Assembly: GCA_015689735.1 (NCBI GenBank)
Contig: WVSP01000003.1
Coordinates: 310,001 to 374,000 of the forward strand
From: Rhodobacterales bacterium LSUCC0031
GTDB lineage: Bacteria; Pseudomonadota; Alphaproteobacteria; Rhodobacterales; Rhodobacteraceae
Length of the DNA stretch: 64,000 nt
Reading direction: 5' to 3'
Shown one piece after another: positions 28,344 to 37,012 of this stretch (positions are counted from its first letter, which is position 1; each line of letters opens with the position of its first letter). The notes beneath the pieces were generated by a model, which did no database searches, was not told where the DNA came from, and saw only the letters and a program-made list of their open reading frames with translations. Position numbers and translations under genes: made by a program.

Positions 28344-30641
28344 ATGCGAAAATTCGGCACTAGCCAGCCGATCACACGGCTGGAAGATCAGCGCTTCCTG
28401 ACGGGGCAAGGCCGCTATGTCGATGACCTTGCACCGTCGCGCGCCCTCCATGGTTACGTATTTCGCAGCCCCGAGGCGCACGGCAGGATCACAACATTGG
28501 ACGTGTCCGATGCACGTAACGCGCCGGGTGTGCATCTGGTCTTGAGCGCCGCTGATCTGGCCGCTGCGGGCCTGAAGAACGCGATGCGCTTTGCGGTTGT
28601 CGCAACCGCCGAAAGCGCGCCCGCGGCCAAACCCGACCGTCCGATCCTGACCGCCGACAAGGTGCGTTTCGTGGGCGATCCCGTGGCCTTTGTCGTGGCC
28701 GACAGCCTTGCCGCGGCCAAGGATGCGGCCGAGTTGATCACGCTCGAGATCGACGCCGAACCCGTCAAGCTTGATCTTGCGCCCGGTGGGCCGACCGTTC
28801 ACGCCGAAGCGCCCGACAATATCTGCTATGATTTCACCATGGGCGATGCGGCCGCGACCCAAACGGCGTTGGATACTGCCGCCCATGTATTCACCCATCG
28901 CAGCCATGACAACCGGATCATCGTCAATAGCCTCGAGCCGCGGGGCTGTTACGCCGAGATGGCGGATGGCAAGTTGCATCTGGCCTTTAACGGGCAGGGC
29001 GTCTGGGGGGCCAAGGGCGATCTGATGCGCCTGTTCGGCCTTAAGGAGACCGAGGTGCGCGTGACCAACCCCGATGTCGGAGGCGGCTTCGGGATGAAGG
29101 CGATGGGCTACCCTGAGCATTTCCTTGTCGCCCATGCCTGCCGCGTGCTGGGCCGGCCCGTGCGCTGGATGTCGGAGCGGACTGAGGCGATGCTTTCCGA
29201 CAATGCAGGCCGCGATCTGGATGTCACGATCACCTTGGGTTTCGATGCGGATCTCAAGATGGTCGCTTTTCACACCGACAGTATTTCCAACCTCGGGGCC
29301 TATGTCTCGCAATTTGGGCAGAACATCCAATCCTCGCTTTATTCCAAGGTCTTGACCGGCACCTATGATGTACAGACCTATTTCTTTCGCAATCGCGGGG
29401 TGTTTACCAATACCACGCAAGTAGATGCCTATCGCGGCGCAGGCCGCCCCGAGGCCATCTATGCGCTCGAGCGCGCGATGGATTTCGCGGCGCGCGAACT
29501 CGGCGTGGATCCGCTGGAGTTGCGGCGGCGCAATTTCATCCCGGCGGCGGCCTTCCCCTACCGCAGCGCCACGGGCGAGTTGTACGATGTGGGCGATTTC
29601 CACCGGGTGCTGGCGCGCGCCGAGGAAGCCGCCGATCTGGCCGGTTTCCCCGCGCGCAAGGCCGCGTCACAGGCCAAGGGGCGGCTGCGCGGGCTTGGCA
29701 CCTGTTACTACATCGAAAGCATCCTTGGCGATCCGCAGGAGACCGCGACGATCGAACTGACCGAAACGGGCGCCAAGGTCTATGTCGGCACCCAGTCGAA
29801 CGGGCAAGGCCATGAAACCGTCTATGCGCAACTGTTGCATGACCAGACCGGCCTGCCGCTCGATGTGATCGAGATCGTGCAAGGCGACAGCGACCAGATC
29901 GCCAAGGGCGGCGGTACGGGCGGGTCACGCTCGGTCACGGTGCAAGGCATGGCGATGCGCGCCACGGGCGAGACGCTGATCGGCGGGCTTTGCGCCTTTC
30001 TCGACGACGCGATGGATCAGCGCGACACGGCCTTTGACGCGGAGGAGGGTGTGTTCCGCGCCCCCGGATCGAACGTGGTCATCACCCTGCTCGAGGCTGC
30101 GGGCCGCGCCAAAGCGGCCGGTCGCGGCGACCTGATCAAGGTCACGGAAACCCGCACCCTGCCCGGTCGGTCCTACCCCAATGGCTGCCATATCACCGAG
30201 GTCGAGATCGACCCAGAAACCGGCACCACCCATGTTGACCGCTACACTGTCGTCGATGATTTCGGCAACCTGATGAACCCCCGACTGGCCGAAGGGCAGG
30301 TGCATGGCGGCGTGGTGCAAGGGATCGGGCAAGCGCTGAGCGAGCATGTCGTCTATGACGAGACCGGCCAGCTTTTGACCGCGAGCTTTATGGATTACGG
30401 CATGCCGCGGGCCGATGACACGCCCTTTATCGCCTTTTACACCGAGCCCGTGCCATCGACGGCCAACCCCTTGGGCATGAAGGGCTGCGGCGAGGCCGGC
30501 ACCGTCGGCGCGCTGGCCGCGGTGGCCAATGCGGTGCAGGACGCGCTTTGGCCCTTGGGCATCCGGCAGGTCGACATGCCCTTCACCCCGTCCCGCGTTT
30601 GGGGGATGGTGCAGCATGGCACCGCGAGCGTGGCCGCCTGA
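28344..30641 (+). CDS. Xanthine dehydrogenase-family molybdenum hydroxylase, large subunit
   Basis: The product is 765 residues, a CoxL/CutL-like large subunit carrying the Mo-pyranopterin site. The active-site loop reads AYRGAGR, the form II type, not the AYxCSFR of true CO dehydrogenases. GGGFGMK, QGQGHETVYAQ and GCGEAGT are further cofactor motifs. The substrate cannot be read from sequence. The usual FAD (CoxM) and 2Fe-2S (CoxS) partners are not next to it, so the gene is orphan here. ATG 28344 has AAGGAG eight nt upstream; the longer frame from 28305 lacks one. Confidence 0.92.
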   Translation: MRKFGTSQPITRLEDQRFLTGQGRYVDDLAPSRALHGYVFRSPEAHGRITTLDVSDARNAPGVHLVLSAADLAAAGLKNAMRFAVVATAESAPAAKPDRPILTADKVRFVGDPVAFVVADSLAAAKDAAELITLEIDAEPVKLDLAPGGPTVHAEAPDNICYDFTMGDAAATQTALDTAAHVFTHRSHDNRIIVNSLEPRGCYAEMADGKLHLAFNGQGVWGAKGDLMRLFGLKETEVRVTNPDVGGGFGMKAMGYPEHFLVAHACRVLGRPVRWMSERTEAMLSDNAGRDLDVTITLGFDADLKMVAFHTDSISNLGAYVSQFGQNIQSSLYSKVLTGTYDVQTYFFRNRGVFTNTTQVDAYRGAGRPEAIYALERAMDFAARELGVDPLELRRRNFIPAAAFPYRSATGELYDVGDFHRVLARAEEAADLAGFPARKAASQAKGRLRGLGTCYYIESILGDPQETATIELTETGAKVYVGTQSNGQGHETVYAQLLHDQTGLPLDVIEIVQGDSDQIAKGGGTGGSRSVTVQGMAMRATGETLIGGLCAFLDDAMDQRDTAFDAEEGVFRAPGSNVVITLLEAAGRAKAAGRGDLIKVTETRTLPGRSYPNGCHITEVEIDPETGTTHVDRYTVVDDFGNLMNPRLAEGQVHGGVVQGIGQALSEHVVYDETGQLLTASFMDYGMPRADDTPFIAFYTEPVPSTANPLGMKGCGEAGTVGALAAVANAVQDALWPLGIRQVDMPFTPSRVWGMVQHGTASVAA

Positions 30642-31695
30642 GCGACTGAGACGATGGTTCGGGGGCCATGCCAGCCCCTTGCCAACACGCTATGCCAAAC
30701 GCGCCGTGACAACCCATGTCGTGCTGCTTGACGGCACGATGTCACAGCTTACCCATGGGCAAGAGACGAATATCGGTCTGACCTACCAGTTATTGCGCGA
30801 GGTTTCGGCCAAGGCACATCTCTCGATCCATTACGCGCCGGGTGTGCAATGGCAAAGCTGGCGCCACACCCATGAGGTGATTGTGGGCATCGGGTTGAAC
30901 CGGCAAATCCAGCGCGCCTATCTGCATCTGGCGCGCCATTACCGGCCGGGTGATCGGGTCATGCTGATGGGCTATTCGCGCGGCGCACATGCGGTCCGCG
31001 CATTGGCGGGGATGATCGACAAGATGGGCCTGCTCAGGCCTGCGCATCTCGATCCAACCACGCGGCGGCGGCTCTATACTCTGTACCGCACCGAACCCGA
31101 TGGGGCGGCCGCGCGCGCGATGAAAGCAAGCCTCTGCCACCCGCCTTGCCCGATCGCATTCTTGGGGGCTTACGATACGGTCAGCACGCGCAACATGCAC
31201 ACGCCGCTGATTTGGCGGCTTTTGCCAACACCGCATTCCTTTCACGACGACCGATTGGGCCAAGGCATCCAAATGGCCCGCCAAGCCCTCGCGCTCGAGG
31301 AGACACGGGTGGCCTATCACCCGTTGATCTGGAAAAGCGATCCGGGGGATGCGGCCAGTGGACGGGTGCAGCAGATGTGGTTTCGCGGCAGTCATGGCGA
31401 TGTGGGCGGGCAATTGGGCGGCCTGGGCTGGGCGCGACCCTTGGCCAATATCCCGCTCGTCTGGATGCTGTCAGAGGCCGAGACCGCAGGGCTTGCGCTG
31501 CCATTGCATTGGCGCAACCGCTTTGTCACCGATGCGGGCGCACAAGGTATCGGCATGAACCGTGGCGTGGGCCTGTTTTTCGTGCTGCGCCGACGGCGGC
31601 CCTTGGGGCAAGACCCCTCGGAAATGGTGCATCCCAGCGCCATGATGGCCGCGAAGATGTATGGTTTCCCGGCCCGGTCGGCCCATCCAGCCTAA
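30616..31695 (+). CDS. DUF2235 family hydrolase (T6SS phospholipase-like domain)
   Basis: The product is about 359 residues and shows the DUF2235/Tle1 alpha/beta-hydrolase layout: VVLLDGTM near the N-terminus, the nucleophile motif GYSRGAHAVR, and RGSHGDVGG in the C-terminal part with a catalytic His. Family members include type VI secretion phospholipases, but many housekeeping homologues are known and no T6SS gene is near. The start is uncertain: ATG 30616 overlaps the hydroxylase gene by 26 nt and gives a basic N-terminus. Confidence 0.82.
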   Translation: MAPRAWPPERLRRWFGGHASPLPTRYAKRAVTTHVVLLDGTMSQLTHGQETNIGLTYQLLREVSAKAHLSIHYAPGVQWQSWRHTHEVIVGIGLNRQIQRAYLHLARHYRPGDRVMLMGYSRGAHAVRALAGMIDKMGLLRPAHLDPTTRRRLYTLYRTEPDGAAARAMKASLCHPPCPIAFLGAYDTVSTRNMHTPLIWRLLPTPHSFHDDRLGQGIQMARQALALEETRVAYHPLIWKSDPGDAASGRVQQMWFRGSHGDVGGQLGGLGWARPLANIPLVWMLSEAETAGLALPLHWRNRFVTDAGAQGIGMNRGVGLFFVLRRRRPLGQDPSEMVHPSAMMAAKMYGFPARSAHPA

Positions 31696-31722
31696 CGCTG
31701 TACCACCAGGTCGGATCTATCG

Positions 31723-32502
31723 TTAGCCAAAGACATCAAACGGATAGCCAACCCCGGTCAGGAACAGCCCGTCGGGGGGCGCCACCGGCCCACAGGCCGC
31801 GCGATCACACGCAGCAAGGGCGTGGGCCACATCTTCGGGCGCCCAAGCGCCTGCACCGACGCGCTCCAGCGTGCCGACGATCGAGCGTACCTGGTTGTGC
31901 AGGAATGAGCGCGCGCGCAGGCAAAAGGCGATTTCGCGCCCATTGGGGGTGGCACTCTCCGCGATCGTGATTTCATCGAGGGATTTCACAGGGCTCGCCG
32001 CCTGGCAAAGCGCTGCCCGGAAGGTGGTGAAGTCGTGCCGCCCCACGAGATGCGCCGCCCCGGCCTGCATCGCCGCAACATCGAGATGATGGCGCAGATG
32101 CCAGGCCTGCCCGCGCTGGTGGACCAAAGGCGCGCGGCGGCAGATCACGCGGTAGGTATAGCGCCGCTCGATCGCCGAGAACCGCGCATGCCAGTCATCG
32201 GCCACCCGCGCGCAGGCCACGACAGCGACGGGCGCAGGCTTGAGATGCCAATTCAGCGCCTCGGACAGGCGAAAGGGGTCCCAGTCGCGGGCCATGTCGC
32301 ATTGGGCGACCTGCCCGGTCGCATGGACACCCGCATCGGTACGCCCGGCGGCGGCGACCGATGGCACACCCTCCTCGAGCGCGGCCAAGGCCACCTCGAG
32401 CGCACCTTGCACGGTGGGCAGACCGGATTGCCGCTGCCACCCGGCAAAGGGCGCACCGTCATATTCGATTTTCAGCGCATAGCGGGGCATGACGCGGGAC
32501 AT
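31723..32502 (-). CDS. truA: tRNA pseudouridine(38-40) synthase
   Basis: The product is 255-259 residues. The catalytic Asp lies in GRTDAGVHA, preceded by [12 protein letters not shown] and followed by [12 protein letters not shown], all typical of TruA, which converts U38-U40 in the anticodon stem of tRNAs. ATG 32502 has GAGGGGGA nine nt upstream; ATG 32490 (MPRYALK) matches the common family start. Divergent from ycjX. Confidence 0.94.
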   Translation of the reverse strand: MSRVMPRYALKIEYDGAPFAGWQRQSGLPTVQGALEVALAALEEGVPSVAAAGRTDAGVHATGQVAQCDMARDWDPFRLSEALNWHLKPAPVAVVACARVADDWHARFSAIERRYTYRVICRRAPLVHQRGQAWHLRHHLDVAAMQAGAAHLVGRHDFTTFRAALCQAASPVKSLDEITIAESATPNGREIAFCLRARSFLHNQVRSIVGTLERVGAGAWAPEDVAHALAACDRAACGPVAPPDGLFLTGVGYPFDVFG

Positions 32503-32611
32503 AGGCGCGAATCCCCCTCGCCGCCAAGGGGCAAATGGCACGCCGCTGCCCTCTCGCATTGGACGTCCATCGTGCTTACTGTCAGTGTCAGGAAGTGAAA
32601 GGTACAGCGAT

Positions 32612-34024
32612 TTGGTCATCCAGACGATCACGGACAGGCTGGGCCATCAGGTGGCGGAGATGACGCAAGCGGTGAGCGGGCTGTTTGCGGCGCCGACGAT
32701 CCGGCTGGGCGTGACCGGGCTGAGCCGGGCAGGAAAGACCGTCTTCATCACCTCGCTGGTGGCCAATCTGTTGGAGCGGGGGCGCATGCCGGGGCTTGAG
32801 GCCGCGCGCTTGGGCCGGATCGAGGCGGCCTATCTGCAACCCCAGCCCGACGATACCGTGCCGCGGTTCGCGTTCGAGAACCATCTCGCCGCCTTGACCG
32901 GGCCACACCCTTATTGGCCTGAAAACACCCGCGCCGTGTCGGAATTGCGGCTCTCGTTGCGGGTCAGGCCGGGCGGTGTCCTGGCGGGGCTTGCAGGGCC
33001 GCGCATCGTGCATCTCGATATCGTTGATTACCCGGGGGAATGGCTGCTTGACCTGGGATTGCTGGATCAAAGCTATGCATCCTGGTCGCGCGAGGCGCTG
33101 GCCCTTGCGGCCGCGCGGCCCGCGGCAGAGGCCTATCTGAGGCTCATGGCCGAGATCGCGCCCGATGAACCACACGACGAGCCGCGGCTTGCAGCACTTG
33201 CCAAGGCATGGGCAAGCTATCTGCGCGCAGCCCAAGAGGCCGGATTTGCCGATTGTACGCCGGGGCGGTTCTTGCTGCCCGGTGATCTGGAGGGAAGCCC
33301 CGCCCTGACCTTTGCACCGTTGCCGCCCGGACCCACACCGCGCGGGTCGCTGGCGCGTGAATGTGCGCGCCGTTTCGCGGCCTACCAGACGCAGGTCGTC
33401 AAACCCTTCTTTCGCGCCCATTTCGCGCGGATCGACCGGCAGATCGTGCTGGTCGATGTGCTGGCGGCCATCCATGCAGGGCCTGAAGCACTCGCCGATC
33501 TGCGCCGCGCAATGGCAGGCGTCTTGTCTGCATTCCGGCCCGGGCGAAACGCGGTCTTGGCGGGCTTGCTGGGCAAAAAGCGGGTGGACAAGATCCTTTT
33601 TGCCGCAACCAAGGCCGATCATCTGCACCATGGCCAGCATGATCGGCTGGCCGCGCTCATGGGAGCGCTGGTCAGCGAGGCGCGCAGGCGCGCCGAATTC
33701 GCAGGCGCGCGCACCCATGCCATGGCGCTGGCCGCCTTGCGCAGCACGGTCGAGGAACGCCGGATGGTCGATGGGGTGATGCGCGACCTGGTACGCGGCA
33801 CCTTGCAGGAGACGGGCGCGCAGGTCGCGCTCGCTCCCGGTGATCTGCCCGCTGACGCAACGACCTTTCTCTCCGCAGTCGCGGCCGGCGGTAAGCCTTG
33901 GACCGATGGGGAATACGCGGTGATGCGCTTTGCCCCGGCCCCGCTGACGCTGCGCGCAGGCGAAGGACCGCCACATATCCGGCTTGATCGCGCGGCGGAA
34001 TTTCTTTTGGGAGACAAGCTGTGA
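32612..34024 (+). CDS. ycjX: YcjX-like P-loop protein (DUF463)
   Basis: The product is about 470 residues. A P-loop [15 protein letters not shown] (near residues 34-48), [15 protein letters not shown] and AATKADH give a GTPase-like nucleotide-binding core. YcjX family proteins are linked in other bacteria to stress or envelope functions, but their biochemistry is unclear. TTG 32612 was chosen as start; GAAAGG precedes it. The next gene is its usual partner, a DUF697/YcjF-like membrane protein, separated by a repeat element. Confidence 0.88.
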   Translation: MVIQTITDRLGHQVAEMTQAVSGLFAAPTIRLGVTGLSRAGKTVFITSLVANLLERGRMPGLEAARLGRIEAAYLQPQPDDTVPRFAFENHLAALTGPHPYWPENTRAVSELRLSLRVRPGGVLAGLAGPRIVHLDIVDYPGEWLLDLGLLDQSYASWSREALALAAARPAAEAYLRLMAEIAPDEPHDEPRLAALAKAWASYLRAAQEAGFADCTPGRFLLPGDLEGSPALTFAPLPPGPTPRGSLARECARRFAAYQTQVVKPFFRAHFARIDRQIVLVDVLAAIHAGPEALADLRRAMAGVLSAFRPGRNAVLAGLLGKKRVDKILFAATKADHLHHGQHDRLAALMGALVSEARRRAEFAGARTHAMALAALRSTVEERRMVDGVMRDLVRGTLQETGAQVALAPGDLPADATTFLSAVAAGGKPWTDGEYAVMRFAPAPLTLRAGEGPPHIRLDRAAEFLLGDKL

Positions 34025-34042
34025 GCCATGTTTCAGCCAAGT

Positions 34043-34104
34043 GGGGGGCGCTGCCCCCCGGCGCCCTCGGCGCCGCCCCCCGGGATATTTTTGAAACGAA
34101 GAAG
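34043..34104 (+). repeat. Dispersed double-hairpin element, copy B
   Basis: Hairpin one: GGGGGGC/GCCCCCC with loop GCT (34043-34059). Hairpin two: GGCGCC/GGCGCC with loop CTC (34060-34074). Then GCCCCCC, core GGGATATTTTTGAAACGAAG and AAG. It sits 18 nt after the ycjX stop and 14 nt before the DUF697 start. Confidence 0.72.
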
Positions 34105-34118
34105 CAAGGGGCCGTGCG

Positions 34119-35156
34119 ATGACGACCCGCAAAGGCCCCGTGCTGATCGAAATCACGGAAGCTGCGCCGGTTTTGCCGCATGAGGCCCTCGTGCCGCCCG
34201 ATGGCGCGGCCTTGCCGGAGGGGCGCGCCATGCTTTTGGCCGCGCGTTTGGCCGCGAGGCGGCCCAGCCGTTTGGCACGTTTGTTCTGGCAATCGGCGGT
34301 TGGGTTGATCACGCTCTTGGCGGGGATCGCGGCATGGGATGCCATCGCGGCACTTGTGACCCTGCGCCCGGTGCTCGGTTGGGTGGCAACAGGGCTTGCG
34401 GGGATCGTCTTTGTGAGCCTTGCGGGGCTCGCGCTGCGCGAGGCCTTGGCGTTTCGCCGGCTTGGGCGGCTGGACCGGCTCCGCGCAGCGGCACAATCGG
34501 CGCAGGCGACAGGTGATCTGGGCGCGGCACGGCAGGTCATAGCGGCGCTTGATGCGCTTTATCGTGACCGCGCCGAATTGGCCGGCCCGCGCGCTGCGCT
34601 GACGCGCCAACGCGACGATGTGTTCGATGTTGCGGCCCTTTTTGCCTTGGCCGAGGCACAGCTGATCGCCCCGCTTGATGCGGCGGCGCGCGTTGAAATC
34701 GAGGCCACGGCCCGCCAGGTCGCCACCGTCACCGCGCTGGTGCCGATTGCGCTTGCCGATGTGCTGGCCGCGCTGACCGGAAATATGCGGATGATCCGAC
34801 GCATCGCCGAGATCTATGGCGGGCGATCCGGCCCCTTGGGGACATGGCGGCTGACGCGGGCGGTGCTGACGCATTTGGTGGCAACCGGGGCGGTGGCGAT
34901 CGGGGATGATCTGATCGGTTCGATCGCCGGTGGTTCGGTCTTGTCCAAGATTTCGCGCCGTTTCGGTGAAGGGGTGGTCAATGGCGCATTGACCGCACGG
35001 GTAGGGATCGCCGCGATGGAGGTCTGTCGGCCGCTTCCCTTTGGTCCGGGGCAGAAGCCGGGGGTCGGCGCGCTCATTCGCCGGGCGCTTGCAGGACTTT
35101 TCGGGCAGGCCAAGGCGTCGCCCACACGTGACATCGACCAAGGCGCAGGGCAATAA
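34119..35156 (+). CDS. DUF697 / YcjF-like membrane protein (TIGR01620 type)
   Basis: The product is 345 residues, with two adjacent membrane helices (about residues 59-77 and 85-104), a helical middle part (LREALAFRRLGRLDRLRAAAQSAQ) and a C-terminal DUF697-type domain (AALTGNMRMIRRIAEIYGGR, GSVLSKISRRFGEGVVNGALTARVG). It pairs with ycjX in many Proteobacteria, so the two likely act together at the inner membrane. Function is unknown. Confidence 0.85.
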   Translation: MTTRKGPVLIEITEAAPVLPHEALVPPDGAALPEGRAMLLAARLAARRPSRLARLFWQSAVGLITLLAGIAAWDAIAALVTLRPVLGWVATGLAGIVFVSLAGLALREALAFRRLGRLDRLRAAAQSAQATGDLGAARQVIAALDALYRDRAELAGPRAALTRQRDDVFDVAALFALAEAQLIAPLDAAARVEIEATARQVATVTALVPIALADVLAALTGNMRMIRRIAEIYGGRSGPLGTWRLTRAVLTHLVATGAVAIGDDLIGSIAGGSVLSKISRRFGEGVVNGALTARVGIAAMEVCRPLPFGPGQKPGVGALIRRALAGLFGQAKASPTRDIDQGAGQ

Positions 35157-35162
35157 TCGGGG

Positions 35163-36074
35163 ATGCACCAGCCCCAGAAAGACCGCCCCCTCCTTGGCAT
35201 CGTCTTGATGCTTGGCTTTTGTCTGCTCATCCCGTTCTCGGATGCGCTGGCCAAGATGCTGGGCGACCACTTCCCGCTTTGGCAGCTGATCTTTGCACGG
35301 TTCATGGCCCAGACGTTGATGTTCGTGCCGCTTGCCATGATGCGGGGCCAAGCAATCCTGGCGAAGGGACGGGTGCTTGTGCTGGCGATGTTGCGCACCA
35401 TGCTTCAGATTTGCGGCATCGCGATGATGTTCAGCGCGCTGCGCTTCCTGCCCTTGGCCGATGCGGTGGCGATCGCCTTTGTCATGCCCTTCATCATGTT
35501 GATCCTTGGTCACTATATCCTTGGCGAAGAGGTCGGTCCGCGGCGCATGATGGCTTGCACAATCGGATTTGTCGGCACGCTGATGGTGGTGCAGCCCAGC
35601 TTTTCCGCCGTAGGCTGGCCTGCCTTGCTGCCACTTGGCGTGGCGCTGATCTTTGCGCTGTTCATGCTGGTCACGCGCCTGATCGCGAAGGAAATCGCGC
35701 CCGTGGCCCTGCAAGGCTTGGGTGGCATCATCGGCCTGACGATCCTTGGTCTGCTGTGGCTTTTGCCCAATCCGGGCGGGACGCCACCGATGATTGGCTG
35801 GGCCACGCCTCCCGATCGGGCCGCGCTTTGGCTTTTGGTGGCCTTGGGGATCACCGGCTCGCTGGGGCATTTGTTGATGAGTTGGTCGCTGCGCTTTGCG
35901 CCTGCGGCTACCTTGGCACCGATGCAATATCTTGAAATCCCGATGGCAGCCTTGGTCGGCTTGGTTCTGTTTGCCGAGTTTCCCAATGGTTTGGCGCTGG
36001 CCGGCATCGCAGTGACCATAGCGTCTGGGCTTTACATCGTTGCCCGCGAGCGGCGGCTGAGCCAGGCCGATTGA
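35163..36074 (+). CDS. DMT-family transporter, EamA type
   Basis: The product is 303 residues, with ten predicted membrane helices in two EamA repeats (RFMAQTLMFVPLAMM in the first, PLGVALIFALFMLVTRL in the second). Family members export amino acids or other metabolites; the substrate here is unknown. It starts six nt after the DUF697 stop, so it may be in the same transcript. Full length. Confidence 0.9.
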   Translation: MHQPQKDRPLLGIVLMLGFCLLIPFSDALAKMLGDHFPLWQLIFARFMAQTLMFVPLAMMRGQAILAKGRVLVLAMLRTMLQICGIAMMFSALRFLPLADAVAIAFVMPFIMLILGHYILGEEVGPRRMMACTIGFVGTLMVVQPSFSAVGWPALLPLGVALIFALFMLVTRLIAKEIAPVALQGLGGIIGLTILGLLWLLPNPGGTPPMIGWATPPDRAALWLLVALGITGSLGHLLMSWSLRFAPAATLAPMQYLEIPMAALVGLVLFAEFPNGLALAGIAVTIASGLYIVARERRLSQAD

Positions 36075-36118
36075 GCGCGCGCAAAACCGGCGCGTGGCCA
36101 TGGCGCTAGCATGGGGCC

Positions 36119-36832
36119 ATGTCACGCCCCAACGAGCACAGCACAGCCGAGATTGCCGCCCGGATTGCCGCGCCTGCGGGACGGGGCGATCTGCGCGATG
36201 TGGTCTATGGCGCCATCGACGGCGCGGTGACAACATTTGCCATCGTGGCAGGGGTTGCAGGGGCGGATCTGCCGACGCAGGTGATCCTTGCCTTGGGGGT
36301 GGCGAACCTTTTGGCCGATGGCTTCTCGATGGCGGCCGGCAATTACGCCGGCACCAAAGCCGAAGCCGAGGACACGCAACGCCTGGCCGGGATCGAACGC
36401 CGCGAATTGGTACGAAACCGCGCTGGCGAGCGCGCGGAAATCCATGAGATCCTGCGCCAAAAGGGCTTGCATGGGGCTGTGCTGGACCAGGCCACGGACC
36501 AGATCATGCAAGACACGAAGGCAGCCATTTCGCTGATGCTGACCGATGAATACGGGCTGGCCCCGGTCGTACCGCGCCCCTTGCGGGCGGCGGGGGCGAC
36601 ATTTTCGGCTTTCGTCGTCGCCGGTGCCGTGCCGCTTGCACCATTCGCCTTTGGCGTTGAGCAGGCCTTTGGATTGGCCACCACGATGACATTATGCGTT
36701 TTTTTTGCCATCGGCGCGGCGAAGAGCCTGTGGTCCGAGGCACCATGGTGGAAGGCGGGGATCGAGACCTTGCTCATCGGCGGTGCGGCAGCCCTTGTCG
36801 CTTATGGTGTGGGGTGGCTTTTTGCAGCCTGA
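36119..36832 (+). CDS. VIT1/CCC1-family transporter
   Basis: The product is 237 residues with the VIT pattern: DVVYGAIDGAVTTFAIVAGVAGADL, then NLLADGFSMAAGNYAGTKAE, a soluble helical insert (ERRELVRNRAGERAEIHEIL), and three further helices to the C-terminus. These proteins move Fe(II) or Mn(II) across membranes, and the Asp/Gly/Met residues of the first helices form the path. Role in metal efflux is inference from family. Confidence 0.88.
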   Translation: MSRPNEHSTAEIAARIAAPAGRGDLRDVVYGAIDGAVTTFAIVAGVAGADLPTQVILALGVANLLADGFSMAAGNYAGTKAEAEDTQRLAGIERRELVRNRAGERAEIHEILRQKGLHGAVLDQATDQIMQDTKAAISLMLTDEYGLAPVVPRPLRAAGATFSAFVVAGAVPLAPFAFGVEQAFGLATTMTLCVFFAIGAAKSLWSEAPWWKAGIETLLIGGAAALVAYGVGWLFAA

Positions 36833-37012
36833 GCCCTCTTTACCCGGCGGGGGCTGCGGCCTATACCGCCAGCCATGACGCATATCGTGGTTCAGATCAT
36901 TCGAATTACGGGCCCGGCGCTCTGATCAACTGAGCCGCCGGGATCGAGGTGCTTGAGCCATCGCACCGCCGCCGTTATTGCCCCATTAGCCGACAGATAG
37001 GGAGCGCCCGAG

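Noticed and set aside
33672-36236. An 854-residue minus-strand open frame
   Set aside because: Antisense to ycjX, DUF697 and EamA genes; Arg/His/Gln-rich product with no family features; a composition artefact.
36833-37012. T-box or other riboswitch before ileS
   Set aside because: No specifier stem, T-box sequence or terminator-antiterminator pair is visible; T-boxes are not expected in alphaproteobacteria.
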